From the NCBI RefSeq assembly GCF_022539505.1, contig NC_061514.1, positions 339,806,644 to 339,870,643 of the forward strand: 64,000 nucleotides of DNA, written 5' to 3'. This DNA comes from Lolium rigidum. Its lineage: Eukaryota; Streptophyta; Magnoliopsida; Poales; Poaceae. The notes below the pieces were generated by a model. That model saw only the letters and a program-made list of their open reading frames with translations. It did not search any database and was not told the DNA's origin. Made by a program: the position numbers and the translations under genes. How positions within the stretch are numbered: the first letter of the stretch is position 1; each line of letters starts with the position of its first letter. Shown here piece after piece: positions 33,731 to 46,357 of this stretch.

Positions 33731-34780
33731 CCTGAAATACAGTTCACTGGAGATTAGACGGTTTGCTTCAGTAGCCTTTTGGATGAAAATTGGATAAGAA
33801 AATCTAAGCAGGAAGACGTTCCGCGATAAAACAAGTGTTACATACACAAGTACACAACCTTCATGATCTAATGTTACTATATATAAGGAAGCTATATGCC
33901 ATTACGAGAAGCAATCTCTTGCAAACTCAATGATAAAAAAAAATGGGGCACTGCTAAGTGTGGCGTTTAGTTAAGATAGGCTGTTTGAACCTTGTGCAAA
34001 AAAGTGAGCACGGGGTGAGTTCACATGACCAACCAACATGGAATATAGATGGAGGAGGGATGGTGCATAATTAATTTAATAATACTACAAGGCGAGTAAA
34101 TAGCACCCAGCAACGTAGTACGAGTATGTTACATAGTTGGCGCTAAGCTAATTAATCCGTGAACGGAAGGAAGAACTTTCTGCTTTAATGCGTGTGCTTA
34201 ATCTCTTTCCTCTTTTACTACCATCAGCCTACACTACAACCTCTGATGTTTGTGCAATTAAATTCCCGGCCGCGCGCCCTAATCCCATCCTCGGGAACTT
34301 TAGCTAGCGTAACATCACGCGCGGGGGAATCGGGGAATAGAGCGGCAAGCGATGATAAAGTGCAATGAGAGAGCGCGCGCGCGCGCGCAGAGGCAGAGGA
34401 TAGGAACAATACCGGGGGTGAGTGGCGCGCGCGTGGCCGGCGACCTCGGCGCGGGAGGGCGCCCGCGCCTGGACGAGTCCGCGGCGGATAGGGCCCCTCT
34501 GCGGACCTGATTGGGGCGGGGCGGTGGTGAGGAAGTGAGGACGGAGCTAGGGTTGGGTGGCTGGCGCGAGGGGGATCGGGGAGGGAGCTCGATCGGGGTG
34601 GCGCGGAGGAGCGGCGCCGTCGAGGAATCGGCGGAGTGCGGTGGGGATTTTGGGAAGGGAGAAATGGGTGCGGGATTCGAACTTGGAGATGTGCAGGAAG
34701 AAGAAGAAGACGAGGAAGAATCCACGGGGTTGAGAAGACATTCCGAGGGAGGGAGCCCCGTCCAGGCCCGGCCCTGAGGG
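33731..34780 (-). promoter_or_regulatory. 5' UTR, leader intron and promoter region of ALY
   Basis: A good acceptor (GTATTTCAG, exon edge 33731) lies 18 bases before the ALY ATG, so the leader is spliced. The GC-rich block 34260-34760, with a GAGAGCGCGCGC run at 34369-34390, is the likely first exon and promoter. Candidate donors (ATCAG|GTCCGC near 34503 and CCCCG|GTATTG near 34411) cannot be chosen between. No clear TATA box is seen. Long minus-strand frames here are probably compositional or upstream ORFs. Confidence 0.55.
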
Positions 34781-34885
34781 CGCCCCACAAACCGAGGGGC
34801 CCAAGCCCAGCTAGCTACTGGGCCTGGCTGAAATGCAGTTCTTCATACCTACACAACGAACTAGGTCCCAAAGCTGGAAGGAAAC

Positions 34886-35128
34886 ATGATGATCAACATA
34901 GAAGGAGCACCTCAAGCAGAGGAATCAAAGGAATCAAGTAAATTCAAGATAAAAGAAAGTCCAGAGGCAGAAACACAAAAGGAGAACAAAGGAAAGGAGA
35001 ACATTCACCAAACAGAGGTGGAAAATCCAGTGAAGACAAATGGAAGAAGGATCCAAAATACCTTCAAACATGTAAACAGAGCTAAAAACCAGACATATCA
35101 GAAGCAAGAATGTGGAAAACAAAAATAA
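34886..35128 (+). pseudogene. LINE 5' frame, Lys/Glu/Gln-rich
   Basis: An 80-residue polar frame (EGAPQAEESKESSKFK, NRAKNQTYQKQECGK) directly upstream of the endonuclease. It has no recognisable domain. Position suggests the tail of ORF1 or the ORF2 leader of a 5'-truncated LINE. Confidence 0.4.
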
Positions 35129-35231
35129 CTGAAGAAAAGAAATGCGGATCAGATGGAGATTGATGATGGACTAGATATAATGAAGAAGGCTAGGATGTAG
35201 ATTGATGAGAAGCTGCTCAATACAGAGGTAG

Positions 35232-36455
35232 TTGGAGAAAACCAGTGGACGCTGGGCTGCCTGGACAGCCCGGCGAGGCCCAATGAGGATAGCGAGTTGG
35301 AACTGCCGGGGAATGGGTAATGGCCCGGCAGTTCGTGGGCTTCTGGACTTCCAGAGGCAGGAGGACCCGGATGTTCTTTTTCTCTGTGAAACGAAAATGA
35401 AAGACAGGAATATATGCAGGTTTAAATGGCTCTTGGGAATGCAGGGAATGGTGGCTAGAGACTGTGAGGGCAGAAGTGGAGGTATTGTGCTCTTTTGGAA
35501 AAAGGAAGTCAACATCAGTTTAGGTAGCTTCTCAAGGTACCACATTGACGTAAAAATAGAAGAAGAGGATGGCTTCAGATGGAGGTTTACTGGAATTTAT
35601 GGAGAACCAGCAGTGGAAAAAAGAGGAATCACATGGAGACTCATGCACATCCTCAAGCAACAAAACAATCTACCCTGGCTATGCATGGGCGATTTCAACG
35701 AAATAATGTTCAGTCATGAGAAAAAAGGTGGAGCACCACGGCCTCAAAATCAAATGGACAAGTTCAGGTGGACAGCTGAAGAATGCGGGCTAAGAGACCT
35801 AGGATTCAGAGGAGACAAATACACATGGCGAAATAATAGTTGGGATCCTAGAAAGTTTGTTAAGGAGAGATTAGACAGAGCACTAGGGACAACAACTTGG
35901 TGTAAGAGGTTCCAAAAGTATACAGTGATTAATGGTGACCAGAGACACTCAGACCACAGGCCGGTAATAATGGTCATCGGGGAAGAGAAAAGAAGGCACC
36001 CACCAAGGGAAGATGCAAACTTCTTCAGATTTGAAGCCAAATGGCTGCAAGAGGAGGGATGTGAACAAATCGTCAAGGAAGCCTGGAATAATTCTGAGGT
36101 AAATACAAGAGGATGTGTAATGGATGGACTGATAAATGTAGCTAATAGACTTAAGAATTGGGACGAAAATGTCTTAGGGGATCTTCAAAAAAGAATCAAA
36201 GAGAAGATAAGAGAACTAGAAGCGACAAGAAGAAGAGATATCAATCCTGACACAGTTGCACAAGAACGTCTCATAAAAGAAAGGCTTAGGAAACATGAGG
36301 ACCAATTGGAAACATTTTGGAAACAGCGGGCACACGTAAAATGGCTCCAACAAGGAGATAGAAACACCTCTTTTTTCCATGCCTTTGCCTCACAGAGGAG
36401 AAAGAAGAACAGAATAGAGAGACTTCAAAGAGAAGATGGCTCGTGGGTTAACTAA
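35232..36455 (+). CDS. LINE ORF2, apurinic-type endonuclease part
   Basis: A 407-residue frame. The natural start of the domain is MRIASWNCRGMG (residue ~18). Exonuclease-endonuclease-phosphatase landmarks follow: FLCETK (catalytic Glu), GIVLFWK, WLCMGDFNEI (GDFN), ERLDRAL and HSDHRPV (SDH). The later part (DPDTVAQERLIKERLRK region, KWLQQGDRNTSFFHAFASQR) is the usual linker before reverse transcriptase. The endonuclease nicks target DNA for target-primed reverse transcription. The frame ends at a stop (36453-36455) that ancestral LINEs would not have, and the rest of ORF2 lies beyond the inserted LTR elements at 53289. Confidence 0.85.
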   Translation: MEKTSGRWAAWTARRGPMRIASWNCRGMGNGPAVRGLLDFQRQEDPDVLFLCETKMKDRNICRFKWLLGMQGMVARDCEGRSGGIVLFWKKEVNISLGSFSRYHIDVKIEEEDGFRWRFTGIYGEPAVEKRGITWRLMHILKQQNNLPWLCMGDFNEIMFSHEKKGGAPRPQNQMDKFRWTAEECGLRDLGFRGDKYTWRNNSWDPRKFVKERLDRALGTTTWCKRFQKYTVINGDQRHSDHRPVIMVIGEEKRRHPPREDANFFRFEAKWLQEEGCEQIVKEAWNNSEVNTRGCVMDGLINVANRLKNWDENVLGDLQKRIKEKIRELEATRRRDINPDTVAQERLIKERLRKHEDQLETFWKQRAHVKWLQQGDRNTSFFHAFASQRRKKNRIERLQREDGSWVN

Positions 36456-38127
36456 AAGATCATGTGGCAGACTACTTCTCCAATTTATTCACCTCCACAG
36501 TGGGGAAATACTGAGTGTAGTTCCAACAAAAGTGAACAGAGACATGAACGAGGTACTGATTGCGCGTAGTTAACACGTCCGTTGGGAACCCCAAGAGGAA
36601 GGTATGATGCGCACAGCAGCAAGTTTTCCCTCAGTAAGAAACCAAGGTTATCGAACCAGTAGGAGCCAAGAAGCACGTTGAAGGTTGATGGCGGCGGAGT
36701 GTAGTGCGGTGCAACACCGGGGATTCCGGCGCCAACGTGGAACTCGCACAACACAATCACGAGAACTTTGCCCCAACGTAACGGCGAGGTTGTCAATCTC
36801 ACCGGCTTGCTTTGTAAACAAAGGATTAGATGTATAGTGTGGATGATGATGGTTGTTTGCGAAGAACGAGTAAAGAACAATTGCGGCAGATTGTATTTCG
36901 GATGTAAAGAATAGGACCGGGGTCCACGAGATCACTAGCGGTGTCTCTCCCATAAGATAGCGAGATGTTGGGTGAACAAATTACGGTTGGGCAATTGACA
37001 AATAAAGAAGGCATAACAATGCACATACATATATCATGATGAGTACTATGAGATTTAATCGGGGCATTACGACAAAGTACATAGACCGCTATCCGAGCAT
37101 GCATCTATGCCTAAAAAGTCCACCTTCGAGGTTATCATCCGAACCCCTTCCGGTATTAAGTTGTAAACAACGGACAATTGCATTAAGTATGGTGCGTAAT
37201 GTAATCAACACAAATATCCTTAGACAAAGCATCGATGTTTTATCCCTAGTGGCAACAAGCACATCCACAACCTTAGAACTTTCTATCACTTGTCCCAGAT
37301 TTAATGGAGGCATGAACCCACTATCGAGCATAAATACTCCCTCTTGGAGTCACAAGTATCAACTTGGCCGAGCCTCTACTAGCAACGGAGAGCATGCAAG
37401 AACATAAATAACATATATGATAGATTGATAATCAACTTGACATAGTATTCAATATTCATCGGATCCCAACAAACACAACATGAAGGATTACAAATAGATG
37501 ATCTTGATCATGATAGGCAGCTCACAAGATCTAACATGATAGCACAATGGGGAGAAGACGACCATCTAGGTACTTCTATGGACCCATAGTCCAGGGGTGA
37601 ACTACTCACACATCGATCCGGAGGCGATCATGGCGATGAAGAGACGTCCAGGAGATGATTCCCCTCTCCGGCAGGGTGCCGGAGGCGATCTCCTGAATCC
37701 CCCGAGATGGGATTGGCGGCGGCGTCTCAGTAAGGTTTTCCGTATCGTGGCTCGCGGTACTGGGGGTTTCGCGACGGAGGCTTTAAGTAGGCGGAAGGTG
37801 ACATAGGCATACCCAATGGGCCTGCTGAATATGGTACCCGGGGTTTACTGAAGGCCCACGACCCGAAGAATAAGAAGAATCGGAAGCCCAAGTTGTTACT
37901 AAGGAAAGCTAGAGTTGTAATAGGAGTGGTCGTTTGTAATCTTGCGGGATGGGTTGGAAACCCTCCCGGACTCTGTAAACTTGTGTATCACGAATCCCTC
38001 GGCTCCGCCTCCTATATAAGGGGGAGTCGAGGGACAAAGAGAGGATCGAATTTACTGTCAACACAACCCTAGTTTTATATTCGTCGAGTACTTTTCGGCT
38101 GAAACCTTCGAGATCTACTTGCCCTCT

Positions 38128-39727
38128 TGATACGTCTCCGACGTATCGATAATTTCTTATGTTCTATGCCATATTATTGATGATACCTACATGTTTTATG
38201 CACACTTTATGTCATATTCGTGCATTTTCTGGAACTAACCTATTAACAAGATGCCGAAGTGCCGGTTCATCGTTTTCTGCTGTTTTTGGTTTCAGAAATC
38301 CTAGTAACGAAATATTCTCGGAATTGGACGAAACGAAGACCGAGGTTCCTATTTTCACCGGAAGCATCCAGAACACCCGGGAAGGACCAGAGGGGGGGGC
38401 ACTGCGCCCCCAGACCATAGGCCGGCGCGGCCCAGGCCCTGGCCGCGCCGCCCTATGGTGTGGCCTCCTCGTCTGGCCCCCGACTCTGCCCTTCCGCCTA
38501 CTTAAAGCCTCCGTCGCGAAACCCCTGATGCGAAAAACCACGATACGGAAAACCTTGCGAGACGCCGCCGCCGCCGATCCCATCTCGGGGGATTACGGGA
38601 GATCTCCTCCGGCACCCTGCCGGAGAGGGGATTCATCTCCCGGGAGGACTCTACACCGCCATGGTCGCCTCCGGAGTGATGAGTGAGTAGTTCACCCCTG
38701 GACTATGGGTCCATAGCAGTAGCTAGATGGTTGTCTTCTCCTCATTGTGCTTCATTGTTGGATCTTGTGAGCTGCCTAACATGATCAAGATCATCTATCC
38801 GTAATACTCTATGTTGTGTTTGTCGGGATCCGATGGATAGAGAATACCATGTTATGTTAATTATCAAGTTATTACATATGTGTTGTTTATGATCTTGCAT
38901 GCTCTCCGTTACTAGTAGAGGCTCTGGCCAAGTTTTTACTTTTAACTCCAAGAGGGAGTATTTATGCTCGATAGTGGGTTCATGCACGCATTGACACCAG
39001 GACGATGACGAGAAAGTTCTAAGGTTGTGTTGTGCTTGTTGCCACTAGGGATAAAACATTGGCGCTATGTCCGAGGATGTAGTTGTTGATTACATTACGC
39101 ACCATACTTAATGCAATTGTCTGTTGTTAGCAACTTAATGCCGGAGGGGTTCGGATGATAACCTGAAGGTGGACTTTTTAGGCATAGATGCGGTTGGATG
39201 GCGGTCTATGTACTTTGTCGTAATGCCCAATTAAATCTCACTATACTTATCATGTCATGTATGTGCATTGTTATGCCCTCTCTATTTGTCAATTGCCGAT
39301 CGTAATTTGTTCACCCAACATGCTTTTATCTTATGGGAGAGACACCTCTAGTGAGCTGTGGACCCGGTCCATTCTTTTAATACTGAAATACAAATCTGTT
39401 GCAATACTTGTTTTACTATTTTCTCTGCAAATAATCATCTTCCACACAATACGGTTAATCCTTTGTTACAGCAAGCCGGTGAGATTGACAACCTCACTTG
39501 TTTCGTTGGGGCAAAGTACTTTGGTTGTGTTGTGCGGGTTCCACGTTGGCGCCGGAATCTACGGTGTTGCGCCGCACTACATCCCGCCGCCATCAACCTT
39601 CAACGTGCTTCTTGGCTCCTCCTGGTTCGATAAACCTTGGTTTCTTTACTGAGGGAAAACTTGCTGCTGTGCGCATCATACCTTCCTCTTGGGGTTGCCC
39701 AACGAACGTGTGAAATACACGCCATCA
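38128..39727 (+). repeat. 5' LTR of RLG-C (1600 bp)
   Basis: Matches 44687-46285 along its whole length with scattered substitutions and many 1-2 base indels, for example in the GC-rich stretch near 38390-38450. CTACTTAAAGCC near 38496 is the probable promoter region. Confidence 0.9.
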
Positions 39728-39981
39728 AGCATATTTTACGGCGCCGTTGCTGGGTAGATCAAGACACGCTGCAAGGGGAGTCTCCACTTCTCAACCTCTT
39801 TACTTTGTTTTTGTCTTGCTTTATTTTATTTACTACTATGTTTGCTGCATTATATCAAAACACAAAAAAATTAGTTGCTAGCTTTACTTTATTTGCTATC
39901 TTGTTTTCTATATCAAAAACACAAAAAAATTAGTTTACTTGCATTTACTTTATCTAGTTTGCTTTATTTACTACTGCTAAA

Positions 39982-41387
39982 ATGGCCAACCCTGAAAATA
40001 CTAAGTTGTGTGACTTCACTAGCACAAATAATAATGATTTCCTATGCACACCTATTGCTCCACCCTGCTACTACAGCAGAATTCTTTGAAATTAAACCTG
40101 CTTTACTAAATCTTGTCATGAGAGAGCAATTTCCGGTGTTAGTTACGATGATCTTGCTTGCCCATCTCAATAATTTTGTTGAATTGTGTGAAATGCAAAA
40201 ATATAAAGATGTAGATGGTGACATTATAAAATTAAAATTGTTCCCTTTCTCATTAAGAGGAAGAGCTAAAGATTGGTTGCTATCCTCGCCTAAGAATAGT
40301 ATTGATTCATGGACTAAATGCAAGGATGCTTTTATTGGTAGATATTATCCCCCTGCTAAAATTATATCTTTGAGGAGTAGCATAATGAATTTTAAACAAT
40401 TAGATAATGAACATGTTGCTCAAGCTTGGGAAAGAATGAAATCTCCGGTTAAAAATTGCCCAACCCATGGACTGACTACTTGGATGATCATCCAAACCTT
40501 CTATGCGGGACTAAATTTTTCTTCACGGAATTTATTGGATTCAGTGCTTGGAGGTACCTTTATGTCCATCACTCTTGGTGAAGCAACAAAGCTCCTTGAT
40601 AATATGATGGTTAATTACTCTGAATGGCACACGGAAAGAGCTCCACAAGGTAAGAAGGTAAATTCTGTTGAAGAATCCTCTTCCTTGAATGATAAGGTTG
40701 ATGCTATTATGTCTATGCTTGCGAATGATAGGACTAATGTTGATCATAATAATGTTCCATTAGCTTCATTGGTTGCCCAAGAAGAACATGTTGATGTAAA
40801 CTTCATTAAAAATAATAATTTCAACAACAATGCTTATCGGAACAATTCTAGTAATAACTATAGGCCATATCCTTATAATAATGGTAACGGTTATGCTAAT
40901 TCTTATGGGAATTCTTACAACAATAATAGGAATACACCCCCTGGACTTGAAGCCATGCTTAAAGAATTTATTAGTACACAAAGCTGTCTTTAACAAATCT
41001 GTTGAGGAAAAGCTCAATAAAATTGATATTCTTGTTTCTAGAGTTGATAGTCTTGCCTCCGATGTTGATCTTTTGAAATCGAAAGTTATGCCTAATATGG
41101 ATATTGAAAATAAAATTGTTACTACAGCAAATGCCATCCAAGTTAGAATTAATGAGAATATAAGATTAATGGCTGAACTGCGTGCTAGGTGGGATAGAGA
41201 AGAAAATGAAAAACTAGCTAAAAAGGAAAATGTAGCTAAAGTTTGGACTATCACCACCACTAGCAATTCTAATTCTTCACATGTTGCTGCACCTCCTACT
41301 ATCAATGGTAAAATAATTGGTGTTGGCGATGTTTCTACTCCTAGTGCAAAGCGCGCAAAATTACCTGAAACTGCTAAAGCTATCTGA
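39982..41387 (+). pseudogene. RLG-C gag (frameshifted)
   Basis: Natural start ATG at 39982 (MANPENTKLCDF). The frame is lost near 40060 and continues in another frame: IKLKLFPFSLRGRAKDWLLS, KDAFIGRYYPP, FKQLDNEHVAQAWERMK, TFYAGLNFSSRNLLDS, the signature of the plant retrotransposon gag domain. An Asn/Tyr-rich stretch (40800-40940) follows. A second shift near 40985 leads to a coiled-coil-like tail (VEEKLNKIDILVSRVDSLAS) ending at 41387. Gag would form the virus-like particle. Confidence 0.8.
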
Positions 41388-41397
41388 CTGCTTGTGA

Positions 41398-42096
41398 TAA
41401 AACGGCTGAAATTTTTTCCAACCTTGGGAATGATAATCCCATTGCTTTAGATTGTAATGATTTAGATTTTGATGATTGCCACATCTCTGAAGTTATAAAG
41501 TTCTTGCAAAAACTTGCTAAGAGTCCCAATGCTAGCGCTATAAATTTGGCTTTCACAAAACATATTACAAATGCTCTCATAAAAGCTAGAGAAGAGAAAC
41601 TAAAACTTGAAACTTCTATTCCTAGAAAGCTAGAGGATGGTTGGGAGCCCATCATTAAAATGAGAGTCAAAGATTTCGATTGTAATGCCTTATGTGATCT
41701 TGGTGCAAGTATTTACGTTATGCCTAAAAAGTCTATGATATGCTTGGCTTGCCACCATTGAAAAACTGTTATTTAGATGTTAATCTCGTTGATAATGCTA
41801 AAAAGAAACCTTTGGGGAAAGTTGATAATGTTCATATTATGGTTAACAATAACCTTGTCCCCGTTGATTTTGTTGTCTTGGATATTGAATGCAATGCATC
41901 TTGCCCCATTATATTGGGAAGACCTTTTCTTCGAACCGTTGGTGCTACTATTGATATGAAGGAAGGTAATATTAAATATCAATTTCCTCTCAAGAAAGGT
42001 ATGGAACACTTCCCTAGAAATAGAATGAAGTTACCTTATGATTCTATTATTAGAACAAATTATGATGTTGATGCTTCATCTCTCGATGTTACTTGA
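41398..42096 (+). pseudogene. RLG-C aspartic-protease-like segment (frameshifted)
   Basis: KMRVKDFDCNALCDLGASI has the retropepsin pattern, with DLGAS in place of the usual DTGAS/DSGAS, then YVMPKK. After a frame change near 41745 it continues DFVVLDIECNASCPIILGRPFLRT and GATIDMKEG, typical of plant Gypsy proteases (ILGRPFL). It would mature gag in the particle. No polymerase follows. Confidence 0.75.
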
Positions 42097-44686
42097 GTTA
42101 CACTTTACGCGCCTAGGCGAAAGGCGTTAAAAAAGCGCTTATGGGAGACAACCCATGTTTTTACTCCAGTATTTTTGTTTTATATTTGTGTCTTGGAAGT
42201 TGTTTACTACTGTAGCAACCTCTCCTTATCTTAGTTTTAAGTTTTGTTGTGCCAAGTAAAGTCTTTGATAGAAAAGTAAGTACTAGATTTGGATTACTTG
42301 CGAGTTCCAGATTTCTTTGCTTGTCACGAATGCTGGGTCTATCTCCCTGTAGGTAGCTCGGAAAATTAAGCCAATTTACGAGCATGATCCTCGGATATGT
42401 ACGCAACTTTCATTCAATTTGAGCATTTTCGTTTGAGCAAGTACTGGTGGCCTAATAAAATCCATCTTTACGGACTGTTCTGTTTTGACAGATTCTGTCT
42501 TTTATTTCGCATTGCCTCTTTTGCTATGTTGGATGAATTTCTTTGATCCACTAATGTCCAGTAGCTTTATGCAATGTCCAGAAGTGTTAAGAATGATTGT
42601 GTCACCTCTGAACATGTTAATTTTTATTATGCACTAACCCTCTAATGAGTTGTTTCGAGTTTGGTGTGGAGGAAGTTTTCAAGGATCAAGAGAGGAGTAT
42701 GATGCAATATGATCAAGGAGAGTGAAAGCTCTAAGCTTTGGGATGCCCCGGTGGTTCACCCTGCATATTCTAAGAAGACTCAAGCGTCTAAGCTTGGGGA
42801 TGCCCAAGGCATCCCCTTCTTCATCGACAACATTATCGGGTTCCTCCCACGAAACTATATTTTTATTCAGTCACATCTTATGCACTTTGCTTGGAGCGTC
42901 GGTTTGTTTTTGTTTTTGTTTTGTTTGAATAAAATGGATCCTAGCATTCACTTTATGGGAGAGAGACACGCTCCACTGTAGCATATGGACAAATATGTCC
43001 TTAGGCTCTACTCATAGTATTCATGGCGAAGTTTCTTCTTCGTTAAGTTGTTATATGGTTGGAATTGGAAAACGCTACATGTAGTAACTCTAAAATGTCT
43101 TGGATAATTTGATACTTGGCAATTGTTGTGCTCATGTTTAAGCTCTTGCATCATATACTTTGCACCCATTAATGAAGAAATACTTAGAGCTTGCTAATTT
43201 GGTTTGCATATTTGGTTTCTCTAGAGTCTAGATAACATCTAGTATTGAGTTTTGAACAACAAGGAAGACGGTATGGAGTCTTATAATGTTTACCATATGT
43301 CTTTTATGTGAGTTTTGTCTGTACTAGTTCATCCTTGTGTTTGTTTCAAATAACCTTGCTAGCCTAAACCTTGTATCGAGAGGGAATACTTCTCATGCAT
43401 CCAAAATACTTGAGCCAACCACTATGCCATTTGTGTCCACCATACCTACCTACTACATGGTATTTATCCGCCATTCCAAAGTAAATTGCTTGAGTGCTAC
43501 CTTTAAAATTCCATCATTCACCTTTGCAATATATAGCTCATGGGACAAATAGCTTAAAAACTATTGTGGTATTGAATATGTACTTATGCACTTTATCTCT
43601 TATTAAGTTGCTTGTTGTGCGATAACCATGCTTACGGGGACGCCATCAACTATTCTTTGTTGAATATCATGTGAGTTGCTATGCATGTCCGTCTTGTACG
43701 AAGCAAGAGAGATCTACCACCTTCATGGTTGGAGCATGCATATTGTTAGAGAAGAACTTTGGGCCGCTAACTAAAGCCATGATTCATGGTGGAAGTTTCG
43801 GTTTGGACATATATCCTCAATCTCATATGAGAATAATAATTGTTGCCACATGCTTATGCATTAAAGAGGAGTCCATTATCTCGTTGTCCATGTTGTCCCG
43901 GTATGGATGTCTAAGTTGAGAATAATCAAAAGCGAGAAATCCAAAATGCGAGCTTTCTCCTTAGACCTTTGTACGAGCGGCATGGAGGTACCCCATTGTG
44001 ACACTTGGTCAAAACATGTGCATTGCAAAGATCCAGGTAGTCCAAGTTAATTAGGACAAGGTGCGGGCACTATTAGTATACTATGCATGAGACTTGCAAC
44101 TTGTAAGATATAATGTACATAACTCATATGCTTTATTACTACCGTTGACAAAATTGTTTCATGTTTTAAAAATAAAAGCTCTAGCACAAATATAGCAATC
44201 GATGCTTTCCTCTTTGAAGGACCATTCTTTACTTTTATGTCGAGTCAGTTCACCTATCTCTCTCCACCTCAAGAAGCAAACACTTGTGTGAACTGTGCAT
44301 TGATTCCTACATACTTGCATATTGTACTTGTTATATTACTCTATGTTGACTATTATCCATGAGATATACATGTTACAAGTTGAAAGCAACCTGCTGAAAC
44401 TTAATCTTCCTTTGTGTTGCTTCAATGCCTTTACTTTGATTTATTGCTTTATGAGTTAACTCTTATGCAAGACTTATTAATACTTGTCTTGAAGTACTAT
44501 TCATGAAAAGTCTTTGCTATATGATTCACTTGTTTACTCATGTCATTACCATTGTTTTGATCGCTGCATTCACTACATATGTTTACAAATAGTATGATCA
44601 AGGTTATGATGGCATATCACTTCAGAAATTATCTTTGTTATCGTTTTACCTGCTCGGGACGAGCGAGAACTAAGCTTGGGGATGCT
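42097..44686 (+). other. Non-coding interior of RLG-C
   Basis: Starts with TACGCGCCTAGGCGAAAGGCG just after the protease segment. About 2.6 kb of AT-rich DNA with only short frames (longest ~90 codons, no domains). The place normally taken by reverse transcriptase and integrase has unrelated sequence rather than decayed pol. Confidence 0.7.
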
Positions 44687-46285
44687 TGATACGTCTCCGA
44701 CGTATCGATAATTTCTTATGTTCTATGCCATATTATTGATGATACCTACATGTTTTATGCATACTTTATGGCATATTCGTGCATTTTACGGAACTAACCT
44801 ATTAACAAGATGCCGAAGTGCCGGTTCTGTTTTCTGCTGTTTTTGGTTTCGAAATCCTAGTAACGAAATATTCTCGGAATTGGACGAAACGAAGACCCGA
44901 GGTTCCTATTTTCCACGGAAGCATCCAGAACACCGGGAAGGACACACGGAGTGGGGCCACGGGGCCCCGGCACCATAGGCGGCGCGGCCCGAGGCCCGGC
45001 CGCGCCGCCCTATGGTGTGGCCCCTCGTCCGGCCCCGACTCTGCCCTTCCGCCTACTTAAAGCCTCCGTCGCGAAACCCACGATGCGAAAAACCACGATA
45101 CGGAAAACCTTGCTGAGACGCCGCCGCCGCCGATCCCATCTCGGGGGATTACGGAGATCTCCTCCGGCACCCTGCCGGAGAGGGATTCATCTCCCGGAGG
45201 ACTCTACACCGCCATGGTCGCCTCCGGAGTGATGAGTGAGTAGTTCACCCCTGGACTATGGGTCCATAGCGGTAGCTAGATGGTTGTCTTCTCCTCATTG
45301 TGCTTCATTGTTGGATCTTGTGAGCTGCCTAACATGATCAAGATCATCTATACTGTAATACTCTATGTTGTGTTTGTCGGGATCCGATGGATAGAGAATA
45401 CCATGTTATGTTAATTATCAAGTTATTACATATGTGTTGTTTATGATCTTGCATGCTCTCCGTTACTAGTAGAGGCTCTGGCCAAGTTTTTACTTTCAAC
45501 TCCAAGAGGGAGTATTTATGCTCGATAGTGGGTTCATGCCTGCATTGACACCTGGGACGATGACGAGAAAGTTCTAAGGTTGTGTTGTCTTGTTGCCACT
45601 AGGGATAAAACATTGGCGCTATGTCCAGGGATGTAGTTGTTGATTACATTACGCACCATACTTAATGCAATTGTACTGTTGTTAGCAACTTAATGCTGGA
45701 GGGGTTCGGATGATAACCTGAAGGTGGACTTTTTAGGCATAGATGCGGTTGGATGGCGGTCTATGTACTTTGTCGTAATGCCCAATTAAATCTCACTATA
45801 CTTATCATGTCATGTATGTGCATTGTTATGCCCTCTCTATTTGTCAATTGCCGATTGTAATTTGTTCACCCAACATGCTTTTATCTTATGGGAGAGACAC
45901 CTCTAGTGAGCTGTGGACCCCGGTCCATTCTTTTAATACTTGAAATACAAATCTGCTTGCAATACTTGTTTTACTATTTTCTCTGCAAACAATCATCTTC
46001 CACACAATACGGTTAATCCTTTGTTACGAGCAAGCCGGTGAGATTGACAACCTCATCTGTTTCGTTGGGGCAAAGTACTTTGGTTGTGTTGTGCGGGTTC
46101 CACGTTGGCGTCGGAATCTACGGTGTTGCGCCGCACTACATCCCGCCGCCATCAACCTTCAACGTGCTTCTTGGCTCCTCCTGGTTCGATAAACCTTGGT
46201 TTCTTTCTGAGGGAAAACTTGCTGCTGTGCGCATCATACCTTCCTCTTGGGGTTGCCCAACGAACGTGTGAAATACACGCCATCA
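44687..46285 (+). repeat. 3' LTR of RLG-C (1599 bp)
   Basis: Directly follows the polypurine tract, same orientation and ends as the 5' LTR. Confidence 0.9.
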
Positions 46286-46357
46286 CCTCTACATCTAACT
46301 AAACCCTAGTCTACAATCCGTAGGCATTGACAAGTCGATACCTTGTCAATTGGCGCC

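Larger units (their letters stand above)
38128..46285 (+). mobile_element. Gypsy-type LTR retrotransposon RLG-C, gag-protease only
   Basis: 8158 bp. LTRs 38128-39727 and 44687-46285 start TGATACGTCTCCGACG and end ACACGCCATCA; TSD CCTCT at 38123-38127 and 46286-46290. The primer-binding site region near 39738-39756 has GGCGCCGTTGCTGGG, and a polypurine tract AGCTTGGGGATGC lies at 44673-44685. Coding remnants are gag and an aspartic-protease-like segment (39982-42096). From 42097 to the 3' LTR no reverse transcriptase, RNase H or integrase is found. It is a non-autonomous element that must have been mobilised in trans. Confidence 0.9.

Noticed and set aside
34224..34790. 188-codon minus-strand frame before ALY
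   Set aside because: Pro/Ser/Arg-rich reading of the GC-rich leader; it lies upstream of a spliced 5' UTR and has no domain.
37036..37407. 123-codon frame in the solo LTR
   Set aside because: It is LTR sequence shared with 38128-39727 on the other strand and has no protein domain.
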